DNA of 64,000 nucleotides from Planctomycetota bacterium (GTDB taxonomy: Bacteria; Planctomycetota; Brocadiia; JAADGH01), in the NCBI GenBank assembly GCA_013152475.1, contig JAADGH010000078.1:111108-175107 (forward strand), given 5' to 3'. The number at the start of each line of letters is the position of its first letter. Within the stretch, counting starts at the first letter, position 1. Position numbers and translations under genes: made by a program. This document shows, in pieces, positions 16,596 through 25,545 of the stretch. Below the pieces are notes generated by a model. The model was not told where the DNA came from. It did not search any database and saw only the letters and a program-made list of their open reading frames with translations.

Positions 16596-19187
16596 TTAAG
16601 CGGGCGGGGCCTGCATCACATTCTGGACCGTCTCGCGGAGGGTGTCCACATGGAAGGGTTTGCTGAGGCACTCCGCACCGGTCTGGCGAATGAACTTACG
16701 CGTATCCGGGGAGAGGGTGTCGCCGGTGGTGAAGATAATGCGGCGAATGTGGCCCGGCTTTTTCTCTTCGATCCATTTGTAGAAGGCAAGGCCGTCCATG
16801 TCGCCCGGCAGCCGCACATCGGTGAGAATCACGTCATATTCTCTTTCGTTCAGCTTCTTGAGGGCCTCGTCTATGTCCTTTGCGGTGGTTACCTCGTGCC
16901 CCATGCGCTCCAGAATGCTCCGGCTGACGCGGAGGACGGCCTCCTCATCGTCGATCACGAGGATCGAGCCCTTGCGGGGCTTGGCATCGGCCGCAGCGGC
17001 GCGAACGCCGGTCTTCTTCCGCACGACCTCGGACGTGACGGGCAGTCGAATGATGAACTGGGCGCCTTGTTCCGTGTTGCGCGCCTCGATCTCCCCGCCG
17101 TGCTGCTCGACGATACCGTAGCTGATGCTCAGGCCGAGGCCGGTCCCCTTGCCTACGTCTTTTGTGGTGAAGAAGGGGTCGAAGATTTTGTCGATATTCT
17201 CGATGCCGCCGCCGTCATCGGTGAACTCAATGGACACCTTGTCGTTATCGCGGCGGGTCCGGATCGACAGCGTTCCCCGGCCGTGTCGCTCCACCATGGC
17301 ATCGAAGGCGTTGGAGATAATGTTCAGGAATACCTGTTGGATCTGGGAGGCGTCGACGGCAGCATCGGGCAGTTCGGTGTCGTACTCCTCGACGATGTCG
17401 ACGTTCTGCACGCGCATCTCGTGCCGCCTGAAGTCCAGCGAGTCTCGAACAATCTGGTTGATGTTGGTCGGCTCCTTCCGGGCCTCCTGCTGCCGGGCGA
17501 ATTTCAACAGGCCGCCGACGGTCTTCGCGCAGCGATCCGCCTGCTTCAGGATCATATCGAGTTCCTCGCTGGCGACTTGCTTGACTTGTTCTTTCTCCTT
17601 CAGAAGCTCCGTGAAACCGATCACGCCGGTCAGGGGGTTGTTCAGCTCGTGGGCGATCCCGGCCACCATCGTGCCCAGACTGGCCAGCTTCGCCGACTGG
17701 GCCAGGCGTTTCTGCAGGTCCACGTACTCCGTCACATCATCCGCTACGCCGAGGAGGCCATATCCTTCGCCGGTCTGGTTCATCAAGGGAGCGAACGAGG
17801 CCGAGTGCTGCCGCCACGGCCCTTCTTTGGGGCCGACTCGGTATTCGAGGTGGGACACGCTCTCCCCCTCGTGGGTCACCTCATTCAGCGCGTCTTTGAA
17901 CTTCTGGACGTCGTCCGGGTGGATGAAGTCGAAGACCGGTTTCCCCTCGATATCCTCCGCTTGTCGCCCGAGCATCTCTGCACCGCGGGGGTTGACGAAC
18001 TGAAGCGTCCCGGTCGAATCGGCCAAGAAGATCATGGCATTGGCGGTATTCACCAGGGTCTCATATCGCATCTTGGAGGCGTCGAACGCCTCTTCCAGCG
18101 CCTCATGCAGCCGCGCTTTCTCCAGCACGATGGCGGCATGGTTCGCCAGGGACTCCAGCAACTGGCAGTCGGCCTTTTTGAAGGGCGGTTTGCCCGCGCT
18201 GCGGTTGACGTTGAGCACGCCGAGCGTCTTCTCGCCGATCTTTAGCGGGGCGCAGACGGCCGACGCGACCTCCCGTCCGGCGATGGCTTTGGGATAGCTG
18301 GTGTTGCCCGACACGTCGCCATTCAAGAGCACTGCACCCGCCCCTTGCGCCACGACGCCCGCCACGCGCTCGCCGAGCTTGGTCACCTCCCTCTTCGCCT
18401 CCGGGTTGAGGCCGGTGGACTCCTTCACGCTCAGCGTGCCGGCCTCTTCGTCGAACAGCATCAGCGACCCGCTGTCCCCGTCGACCACGCGCACGGCGCT
18501 GTCGAACACATGGCGGGCCAGTTGATCGAGATCTTCGGTAGACACCATGCGCTTGCTCACGTCGAACAGTGTGGCGAGCCGGTTGCTCAGGTGGAGCATA
18601 CGCTGGGCGGCCTCGCGGGCCTCGCGCTCCCGCTTCACCTGCTCGGCGAAGTACCCTACCATCATGGCGGTGACGAAGAAGAAGATGGTTCGCATGTAGA
18701 AGGACAAGGAATACAGCGGGACGCCGGTTTTTCCATATTTTGTCAGGACACCGTAGATGATGGCTGTGACGATGCTGGTGGCGATGGCGGCGGTGGCGCT
18801 CTTTGCCGATGCCGCAATAAAGATCGTCAGGAAGTAAACGAGGTAGAACTCCGTCGTCCGGGCCTGGAGGTAGAAGACAAACACGCTCACAAAGAAGGTG
18901 TCGAAGATGAAAATCCAACCGGAAATTCGTTCGTGCGCGAACTGCTCCTGCTTCTGGAACATGAACAGCAGGTTCGAAAGGGCGAACACGGCGAGGATGG
19001 TGTAGACGACTTTGGTGTGTTCCGGGGCGGCCTCGCGATAGGCCAGGACCCCGACAATGGCGAGAATCAGGAAGCGCGTAACGATAATGAACCGCTTCCG
19101 GCTCGTGACGAATGTGCCGCCTCTCGTCTCCGGCCCCACGGCGGGAAGGATATCTCCGGTCAAATCCAGATCTGTGATCGGCTGCAA
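16596..19187 (-). CDS. Membrane-bound hybrid histidine kinase (TM-GAF-PAS-HisKA-HATPase-REC)
   Basis: Multiple TM helices; GAF; PAS; 'GIAHELNNPLTGVIGFTELLKE'; 'GKGTGLGLSISYGIVEQHGG'; receiver 'ILVIDDEEAVLRV...VILTDVRLPG'. Confidence 0.94.
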   Translation of the reverse strand: MQPITDLDLTGDILPAVGPETRGGTFVTSRKRFIIVTRFLILAIVGVLAYREAAPEHTKVVYTILAVFALSNLLFMFQKQEQFAHERISGWIFIFDTFFVSVFVFYLQARTTEFYLVYFLTIFIAASAKSATAAIATSIVTAIIYGVLTKYGKTGVPLYSLSFYMRTIFFFVTAMMVGYFAEQVKREREAREAAQRMLHLSNRLATLFDVSKRMVSTEDLDQLARHVFDSAVRVVDGDSGSLMLFDEEAGTLSVKESTGLNPEAKREVTKLGERVAGVVAQGAGAVLLNGDVSGNTSYPKAIAGREVASAVCAPLKIGEKTLGVLNVNRSAGKPPFKKADCQLLESLANHAAIVLEKARLHEALEEAFDASKMRYETLVNTANAMIFLADSTGTLQFVNPRGAEMLGRQAEDIEGKPVFDFIHPDDVQKFKDALNEVTHEGESVSHLEYRVGPKEGPWRQHSASFAPLMNQTGEGYGLLGVADDVTEYVDLQKRLAQSAKLASLGTMVAGIAHELNNPLTGVIGFTELLKEKEQVKQVASEELDMILKQADRCAKTVGGLLKFARQQEARKEPTNINQIVRDSLDFRRHEMRVQNVDIVEEYDTELPDAAVDASQIQQVFLNIISNAFDAMVERHGRGTLSIRTRRDNDKVSIEFTDDGGGIENIDKIFDPFFTTKDVGKGTGLGLSISYGIVEQHGGEIEARNTEQGAQFIIRLPVTSEVVRKKTGVRAAAADAKPRKGSILVIDDEEAVLRVSRSILERMGHEVTTAKDIDEALKKLNEREYDVILTDVRLPGDMDGLAFYKWIEEKKPGHIRRIIFTTGDTLSPDTRKFIRQTGAECLSKPFHVDTLRETVQNVMQAPPA

Positions 19188-19468
19188 TTCAATACTCCAG
19201 CGCGGTCGCCCCCGGCCCTCTCACTCACGCCGCACACAGACATGGGCGCACGTCCCAGGTCCTTCCAGGTCGTTCCACGTCGAGGGAAGTATAGCCTGAT
19301 TTCGAGATAAGTCAAGAAAGAAGCCTGAGGAGTTTTCCCGCGGTCCATGGAGTGGGCGAATGCTCGAAAACGGTCTGTCGATAGAGGCCTGACCTGACCT
19401 TCCTCGCCATATGTCAAAAAGGACTCAGGAACAGAGGCTTGGCCCGCTGCTCCGATTCCAATTCAGAA

Positions 19469-19497
19469 TTGACAGACACGCAGCACTGTGATAGGGT
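19469..19497 (+). promoter_or_regulatory. sigma70-like promoter upstream of the PPIase cluster
   Basis: TTGACA-N17-TAGGGT with CTGTGATAGG core. Confidence 0.5.
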
Positions 19498-19719
19498 AAA
19501 AGAGGGACGATTCTTGTGCAAGGAAGGCCCCCGTACGTTGCACCATGGCAGAAGCCAGAGATGATCTAATCGACTGCAAGGACAGCCCCTACTCCATCAG
19601 GCGGAGCGTCTGCTGGGCGCGCCAGGCGGAGGGGCGGCGGGGTTGCCGTCGATGCGCCGAACGCGGCGGGCAGTTGTTTCTATTTGGTTCTCCGAGGCAA
19701 GTCATCAGGTCGAAGAATG

Positions 19720-21195
19720 CGTAGTCTTGCGGTCATCGCAGCCGTGGCAGTTGCCGCGGTGGTTCTCGCGGCGTTTGTTTTCTTCCGAAGCGTGAAGGAG
19801 ACCGGCGGCCCCCCGCCCCCCCCTGTAGAAGGCGTTCCGGCGCCCGGTTCCGTTGCGGCCACAGTCAACGGGGAGAAAATCCTGTGGGACGAGCTCCTGG
19901 GGGAGATCCTGCGCATCTACCGTGTGGAAGCGGGTGCGATTCTGAACCAGCAGATCATGGATCGAATCGCGGCGCAGGAGGCCAAGAAACAAGGTGTGGC
20001 GATTACCGATCAAGAGGTAGAGGCCAGCCTTCAGGAGCAGAATGAAAAACTTCTCGCGCAGTCCAACGGGACAGTAACCCTTCAGAAGCTCTGCGAGCGG
20101 ACAGGGCAATCCATGGACGAGATTCGGCGGGAGCTCCGGAAGCAGCTCGTCTTTGAGCGACTTCTACGCGAGGAAAAGAGAATCCAGGGGCCGATTACGG
20201 ACAAAGCGATTCGGAAATGGCTTGACGAAAGGAAGGCCCGCGCCAGCATCCGCACGGCGGCGGGGGGGCTCCCCCCCCACGTGGCGGCCGTGGTCAACGG
20301 CGAGGAAATCCCGAAGGCGCTTGTCGTGAGCGAGCTCCTCGGCCGGATGTCCCACTCCGCTATCGAGGCGATCCTCGACGACCTTATCACCGGTCGCCTG
20401 CTCCAGCAGAAACTCCGGGAGCGGGGCTTGCGTGTGACCGACGACGAGGTCGAGAGCATGATCCAGACCAAGCGCGAGATGATCCGCCAGGATCCCCGGT
20501 ACTACCGGCAGACGCTCGATCAGGCCCTTAAATCGCAAGGGAAAACGCTCAAAGACCTCGAAAACCATCTCCGTCAGAACATTGCACTGGTAAAGCTCTT
20601 CGAAAAGGAGATACCGGAGAAGGATCTCCGCAAGCTCTTCGAGGACAGCAAAGACGCCCTGAGCGGCAAGCGCGTTCGGGCCAGCCATATCGTCGCCATG
20701 ACGATCCACCCCAAGACCAAGAAACCCCTCGGCCCGAGCGCCGACATTAGGGCGAGAAAAAAGATCGAGCACATCCGGAAGCTGCTCGACTCCGGCGCCA
20801 GATTTGAAGATATGGCCCGGAAATACTCCGACGACCCGCCCAGCGCGCGCAAGGGCGGCGACCTCGGGTTCTTCCGAAAGCGGGGGGATGTCGTGGCCCA
20901 AGTGGCCGATGCGGCCTTTGATATGAAGAAGGGGGAGATAAGATCGCCCGTCAAGAGCACGTACGGCTATCACATCGTGAAAGTAACGGACATTGATCCG
21001 GGCAAGAGCATCTCCTTCAGCACGGAACGGTTCACGCTGTTGGTCCAATACGTCAGCCAGAAGTCCAACCGTACCCTCAGGGAGAAATGGATCGAGCGTC
21101 TGCGCAAGGAGGCCAAAATTAAAACATTCATCGCAGGGATCGGACGGAAGATTCAGCCTGCCGAACAGGCGAAAGAGAAAAAGGCGTCCCAATGA
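19720..21195 (+). CDS. Membrane-anchored/periplasmic SurA/PpiC-type peptidylprolyl isomerase with two SurA_N-like segments
   Basis: N-terminal TM; 'VAATVNGEKILWDEL' and 'VAAVVNGEEIPKALV' repeats; parvulin 'VRASHIVAMTI...FEDMARKYSDDPPSARKGGDLGFF...KSTYGYHIVKV'. In-frame upstream start possible at 19684. Confidence 0.88.
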   Translation, partial: RSLAVIAAVAVAAVVLAAFVFFRSVKETGGPPPPPVEGVPAPGSVAATVNGEKILWDELLGEILRIYRVEAGAILNQQIMDRIAAQEAKKQGVAITDQEVEASLQEQNEKLLAQSNGTVTLQKLCERTGQSMDEIRRELRKQLVFERLLREEKRIQGPITDKAIRKWLDERKARASIRTAAGGLPPHVAAVVNGEEIPKALVVSELLGRMSHSAIEAILDDLITGRLLQQKLRERGLRVTDDEVESMIQTKREMIRQDPRYYRQTLDQALKSQGKTLKDLENHLRQNIALVKLFEKEIPEKDLRKLFEDSKDALSGKRVRASHIVAMTIHPKTKKPLGPSADIRARKKIEHIRKLLDSGARFEDMARKYSDDPPSARKGGDLGFFRKRGDVVAQVADAAFDMKKGEIRSPVKSTYGYHIVKVTDIDPGKSISFSTERFTLLVQYVSQKSNRTLREKWIERLRKEAKIKTFIAGIGRKIQPAEQAKEKKASQ

Positions 21196-22310
21196 GACGG
21201 CAGATCATAGCGGCAACGTTGCTCCTCGGGGGCATGGCATCGGCCAGAGGGGACCTCGTCCGCCTGAAAAACGGAAGCAAGTTCGAGGGGGTGATCACCC
21301 GCCAGACGCCCGACGCCATCGAGATGAAGATCCAGCTCCACGGCGAGATGACCTTTCCCCGTGACCACATCGACAAGCTTGTCACCGCCAGCCCGATGGA
21401 GAACCTTTTGATCGTCGAGTCCTGGGAGCGGGAGGCCCGCATTGCGCGCAGGCGTGAAAAGGAAACGGCCCGTGCAAATCCAGACAGGGGCAGCGTCATC
21501 GTCCCCCACAATCACCGGCATCGAGGTAACCCCATCGAGACAAGCCGCCTCATTTCGGAGGGAGCGCGCGACCGCAGCGCCAGCGGCAACGATGTTCTGT
21601 CCTCCGGCAACTGGAACCACCGGGAGACACAGCACTTCATCGTGTTCTACCAGGACGAGACCGTGGGAAAGAACCTGGCCAGCCGCGCGGAGTATTTTCT
21701 GGAGAAGACGCTCTACGACCTCGGCATGAAAATCGAAGACCTCCGGACCCGGCGGAAGTTCGAGGTCTTCATTATCCAGAACATCGAGCAATGGGAAGCG
21801 CTCGCGCGGAAGCAGTCGCAACTCGAGTTCACCATTGCCTTCTCCCTCGTGGCGAAGCGAGAGATCTTCGTCCGCGTCACAGGCTACAACGACGAGGTCC
21901 CCACCTTTGCCCATGAATTAGGCCATATTGTTCTTTGGATGTTTTGCAAGGACCGTTCGGTGCCCCTTTGGGTGCACGAGGGATTTGCCATCTATGAGAG
22001 CGGCCAGATGGGCTACGGGACCAAGAAGCTTCTCGCGGCCCTGCGAACAGGCGAGCTCTACTCCCTTCGTGACCTGCAAGACATGACCGCATATCCTCGG
22101 ACAAAAAACGCCCGAATCCTTTTCTACCTCCAGGCCGCCAAGATTGTGGAATACATGGTCACCCAGCATGGGCGCCATTTCTTTGCGAAGTTCACCGCGC
22201 TCCTCGCCGACGGCTCCTCCCTCGACTCGGCCCTGCGGCGCACCTTCCCCGGCTCCATAGGCACGGTCTCGGGTTTCGAGAAGGCCTGGCTCAAATACCT
22301 CACGGACTGA
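21192..22310 (+). CDS. Secreted zinc peptidase MA-like protein (HELGH)
   Basis: 'VPTFAHELGHIVLWMF...VPLWVHEGFAIYES' gluzincin motif; ATGA overlap with the PPIase gene. Confidence 0.8.
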   Translation: MRRQIIAATLLLGGMASARGDLVRLKNGSKFEGVITRQTPDAIEMKIQLHGEMTFPRDHIDKLVTASPMENLLIVESWEREARIARRREKETARANPDRGSVIVPHNHRHRGNPIETSRLISEGARDRSASGNDVLSSGNWNHRETQHFIVFYQDETVGKNLASRAEYFLEKTLYDLGMKIEDLRTRRKFEVFIIQNIEQWEALARKQSQLEFTIAFSLVAKREIFVRVTGYNDEVPTFAHELGHIVLWMFCKDRSVPLWVHEGFAIYESGQMGYGTKKLLAALRTGELYSLRDLQDMTAYPRTKNARILFYLQAAKIVEYMVTQHGRHFFAKFTALLADGSSLDSALRRTFPGSIGTVSGFEKAWLKYLTD

Positions 22311-22313
22311 TCG

Positions 22314-23156
22314 ATGGCATGGCAAGGTCGTGAATATCAAGGGGGCTACTACTCGCCGCCCCGCATGACGCCTGCGGTGAAGGCGATCCTCCTCGCCACG
22401 GTTGCCGTCTTTGTCGCCGAGGTCATCCTCGGCCGCCCCTTCCTGGAAATTTTCGGCCTGGTACCGGGGCTCGCCCTCGGCCGCCTCTGCGTGTGGCAGT
22501 TCGTCACGTACCTCTTCCTCCACGATACCTACGATCTCTTCCATATCCTCTTCAACATGCTGGCCTTGTACTTCTTCGGCCCCACCGTCGAGCGCATCCT
22601 CGGGAGCAAACGATTTGTCTGGTTCTACATCGGCAGCGGCGCCTTCGCCGGTCTCGTCCATTCCGCCATCGGCATCTTCTACTCGCCCGGCGTTCCCGTG
22701 GTCGGGGCCTCGGGGGCCCTCTACGCCATCCTCGTCTTCTGCGCCATGTACAACCCCAACCAGATCGTTATCCTCTTCATCTTCCCGATGAAGCTCAGAA
22801 ACCTGGTCCTCCTCCTCATTGGAGTCAACCTTTTCGTGACGCTCCGCGTCGGCATGGGAGGGATGACGGCGACCGTGGCGCATCTCGGCGGCGCCGCCTT
22901 CGGCTTTGCCTATTACATGCTAAAGGTCCAAAGAGGATTCAGCCTGGGCGGCCATCTAAGTGGAGGAGTTAACAGGTGGATTAACGCTCTGAAACGACGC
23001 GCCGAGCTCCGGCACCGCATGCGCGAGAATGACGAGGATGACCGTGTCGAGGACCTCCTCGAAAAGATCAGCAACGAAGGGATGAACAGCCTGACGGAGG
23101 CCGAACGCAAGTTCCTCACCGATGCCGCCCGCCGGCGCCGCGACCGGAAGTGGTAA
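22314..23156 (+). CDS. Rhomboid family intramembrane serine protease
   Basis: 'FHILFNMLALYFFGPTVE', 'GASGALYAIL' catalytic Ser motif, 'HLGGAAFGFAYY'; C-terminal 'LLEKISNEGMNSLTEAERKFL' extension. Confidence 0.93.
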   Translation: MAWQGREYQGGYYSPPRMTPAVKAILLATVAVFVAEVILGRPFLEIFGLVPGLALGRLCVWQFVTYLFLHDTYDLFHILFNMLALYFFGPTVERILGSKRFVWFYIGSGAFAGLVHSAIGIFYSPGVPVVGASGALYAILVFCAMYNPNQIVILFIFPMKLRNLVLLLIGVNLFVTLRVGMGGMTATVAHLGGAAFGFAYYMLKVQRGFSLGGHLSGGVNRWINALKRRAELRHRMRENDEDDRVEDLLEKISNEGMNSLTEAERKFLTDAARRRRDRKW

Positions 23157-23161
23157 GGCCC

Positions 23162-23683
23162 ATGTCATCCAACGTTGAAATCAAGGCCCGATACGCCGAC
23201 TTGACCAAGGCCCGCCGCATCGCCGTCGAGCTCGGCGCCGAAATGCTCGCCTGCGAACATCAGATCGACACCTACTTCCACGTCAAAAGCGGTCGGCTCA
23301 AGCTTCGAGAATCAAGCGCCTGCGGCGCCCATCTCATCCCCTATTGCAGGCCCGATCAGACCGGCCCCAAGCGCAGCGACTACGAGATCATCGCCATCGC
23401 CAATCCCGTTCGCATTCGCGAAATGCTCTCCGAAATCCTCAGCGTGCTTGCCACAGTGGACAAGGTGCGCGAGATTTACCTTCTCGACCGAACACGAATT
23501 CATTTGGACGATGTAAAGGACCTGGGCACGTTTATCGAGTTCGAGGCCATGCTCGCAGAAGGGGAGACCGGCCAGGAGGGACACGAGAGGGTGGATCGGC
23601 TCCTCAGTGCCTTCGACATCGCGCCCGCCGACCTGCTCGAAGGCTCCTACTCCGACCTGATCCGCCGGTCAGCTCATCATTGA
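23162..23683 (+). CDS. CYTH domain / class IV adenylate cyclase-like protein
   Basis: 'SNVEIKARYADLTKARRIA...QIDTYFHVKSGRLKLRE...RTRIHLDDVKDLGTFIEFEAML'. Confidence 0.88.
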   Translation: MSSNVEIKARYADLTKARRIAVELGAEMLACEHQIDTYFHVKSGRLKLRESSACGAHLIPYCRPDQTGPKRSDYEIIAIANPVRIREMLSEILSVLATVDKVREIYLLDRTRIHLDDVKDLGTFIEFEAMLAEGETGQEGHERVDRLLSAFDIAPADLLEGSYSDLIRRSAHH

Positions 23684-24691
23684 TCCGACCGCGTTGAGAT
23701 ACTGCGCATAAAACCAGAGGACGTAGTATGCCGTCACCCCCGCCGCGACGGCCCACACGAACCACCCAAAGGCCTTCGCCAAAGCGTTGATCGCAAACTC
23801 CGCGTCGCCGAAGGCGTTCTTTGCGATCCGCCCCATGGACTCCTCGAGTTTGCCGGAGGTCTCCGCCACCTCGATCATCTCCAGCGTGTCCCTCGGAAAC
23901 AGGCCCGACGCCTCCAGCGAATCGCGCAGCCCCACCCCGCTCTTCACCAGCGACAGAACCTGCTCCTCCTCCGCGGCAAAGGCCTGGTTGCCTGTGGACA
24001 GCAGCCCCCGCTGGATCGTCTCGCTCACCCCAAGGCCCGCCGCCTGGGACAACTGGAAGGCCCATGTGAACCGCGCCACGGCCAGCTTTTGCAGGGCCTT
24101 TCCGAGCACCGGCGCCCGCAGCAGCAGCCGGTCCATCGTCGCTCCGCCATGCAGCACCGTGCGGAACAGGACGACCATTGCAATGAGCAAACCGATCCCC
24201 CCAAACCAGAACACAAAGTGCCAAACGACCGCCTGCTGCGCCGCGCCGGGCGGGGGGGGGACGCCCGATATGTTGGCCCGGAACTCGACGAATATGTATT
24301 TCAGCATGCCCGTCACCAGGATGGCCAGCGTGATGACGAAGGCCGGGTAGATCATGCTCCGGAACAGCTTCCGGAAGAGCATGTCCATGTTCTCATAATA
24401 GTCGGCCAGGTAGCTCAGCACGCGCTCCAGCGTGCCCGTGCGCTCGCCCACCTCGACCAGTGTGAGAAAGAGCGGCGGGAAGTACCCCCTGTGCAGAGAG
24501 AACGCCTCGGTCACACTGTCCCCCGCGGCCAGCGACGCCCGGGCGTCCTCGATCACCTCCTTCGAGAGGCGACCGGGGCCCTGCGCCAGGAGGGCGAGCG
24601 CCTTCCGCACCGGCACGCCGGCGTCGAACAGCGTCGAGAGCTTCCGACACATCTCCGCCAGTTGCCGACGCGATGGCTTGCCGAACATCAT
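23669..24691 (-). CDS. Type II secretion / type IV pilus inner-membrane protein GspF/PilC family
   Basis: 'LSTLFDAGVPVRKALALLAQ', 'FPPLFLTLVEVGERTGTLERVLSYLADYYE', 'LSQAAGLGVSETIQRGL', 'MIEVAETSGKLEESM'. Confidence 0.9.
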   Translation of the reverse strand: MMFGKPSRRQLAEMCRKLSTLFDAGVPVRKALALLAQGPGRLSKEVIEDARASLAAGDSVTEAFSLHRGYFPPLFLTLVEVGERTGTLERVLSYLADYYENMDMLFRKLFRSMIYPAFVITLAILVTGMLKYIFVEFRANISGVPPPPGAAQQAVVWHFVFWFGGIGLLIAMVVLFRTVLHGGATMDRLLLRAPVLGKALQKLAVARFTWAFQLSQAAGLGVSETIQRGLLSTGNQAFAAEEEQVLSLVKSGVGLRDSLEASGLFPRDTLEMIEVAETSGKLEESMGRIAKNAFGDAEFAINALAKAFGWFVWAVAAGVTAYYVLWFYAQYLNAVGSMMS

Positions 24692-24716
24692 TTCATCGAC
24701 TCCCAATACCGATCTT

Positions 24717-24813
24717 TGGAGTGCGCAAGCCATGCTTGCGCCTTGTCGGGCGGGAGCCATGCTGCCGCCCGTGGCCGGCCACATGAAGGCTGGAGCATGG
24801 CTCCAGCACTCCA
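24717..24813. repeat. Cluster of three consecutive short hairpins with CAT/ATG loops inside an outer 7-bp inverted repeat
   Basis: Outer TGGAGTG/CACTCCA; H1 GCGCAAGC-CAT-GCTTGCGC (24723-24741); H2 GGGCGGGAGC-CAT-GCTGCCGCCC (24748-24770, one mismatch); H3 GCTGGAGC-ATG-GCTCCAGC (24789-24807). Confidence 0.75.
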
Positions 24814-24816
24814 CAC

Positions 24817-25545
24817 CTACCGCGCCACCAGCGCCACGTACGTCGCCTTCACCCCCGCCTCGCGCAGCGCACGGGAACACTCCGACGCCGTTGCGCCTGT
24901 GGTCATCACGTCATCGCACAGCAGCACCGTCTTCCCCGCCAGGCCGTTTTTCCCCTCCACCCGGAATGCGCCTTTCAGGTTTTCGAATCGCTCCGCCCGC
25001 CGCAGCCTCGTCTGCGACGCCGTCGGCCGGATGCGACGAAGCCGGTTCGCGCACACCGGAATCGAGAAGCGCTTCCCCAGCCGCCTCGCCAGCAGCTCCG
25101 ACTGGTTGAACCCGCGCCAGAGCCGCCTCCGCCAGTGCAGAGGAACGGGAACGATCACATCCACCCTATCCAGGAAATCCGCCCTCTCCAAGTCCCCGAT
25201 CATGAGTTCCGACAGGAGTGGCAGCGCGGCCATCTGCCTCTTGTACTTCAGGTTGAGTATCAACTGCCTTGCCGATCCTTCATACCGGCATGCGGCGGAT
25301 GCCTTGCTGAAGACCAACGGCACGTTTCGGCAGATCATGCACCGCTGGTCCGTCCGAGAGTGTGGGCCCAGTTGCTCTCCGCACTTCGGGCAGCGGTTCC
25401 CGTCGATTCGCTTTATCACCGCTTGGCACGGACCGCACAAGCGGTCGGGATTGTCGTCGGCCAGACCGCCGTTGCAGGCAACACACATCCGCGGAAAGGC
25501 CAGATCGACCAACGGAGCGGCTATGTGTCGGACCCAGCTACCCAA
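24817..25545 (-). CDS. comF: ComF family protein / phosphoribosyltransferase
   Basis: Four-Cys zinc region 'CVACNGG...CGPC...CPKCGEQ...CMIC', 'IVPVPLHWRRRLWRGFNQSELLA', PRPP loop 'VLLCDDVMTTGATA'. Confidence 0.93.
   Translation of the reverse strand: MGSWVRHIAAPLVDLAFPRMCVACNGGLADDNPDRLCGPCQAVIKRIDGNRCPKCGEQLGPHSRTDQRCMICRNVPLVFSKASAACRYEGSARQLILNLKYKRQMAALPLLSELMIGDLERADFLDRVDVIVPVPLHWRRRLWRGFNQSELLARRLGKRFSIPVCANRLRRIRPTASQTRLRRAERFENLKGAFRVEGKNGLAGKTVLLCDDVMTTGATASECSRALREAGVKATYVALVAR

Noticed and set aside
16512-18245. 577-aa plus-strand ORF
   Set aside because: Antisense to the hybrid histidine kinase; composition is shadow-like.
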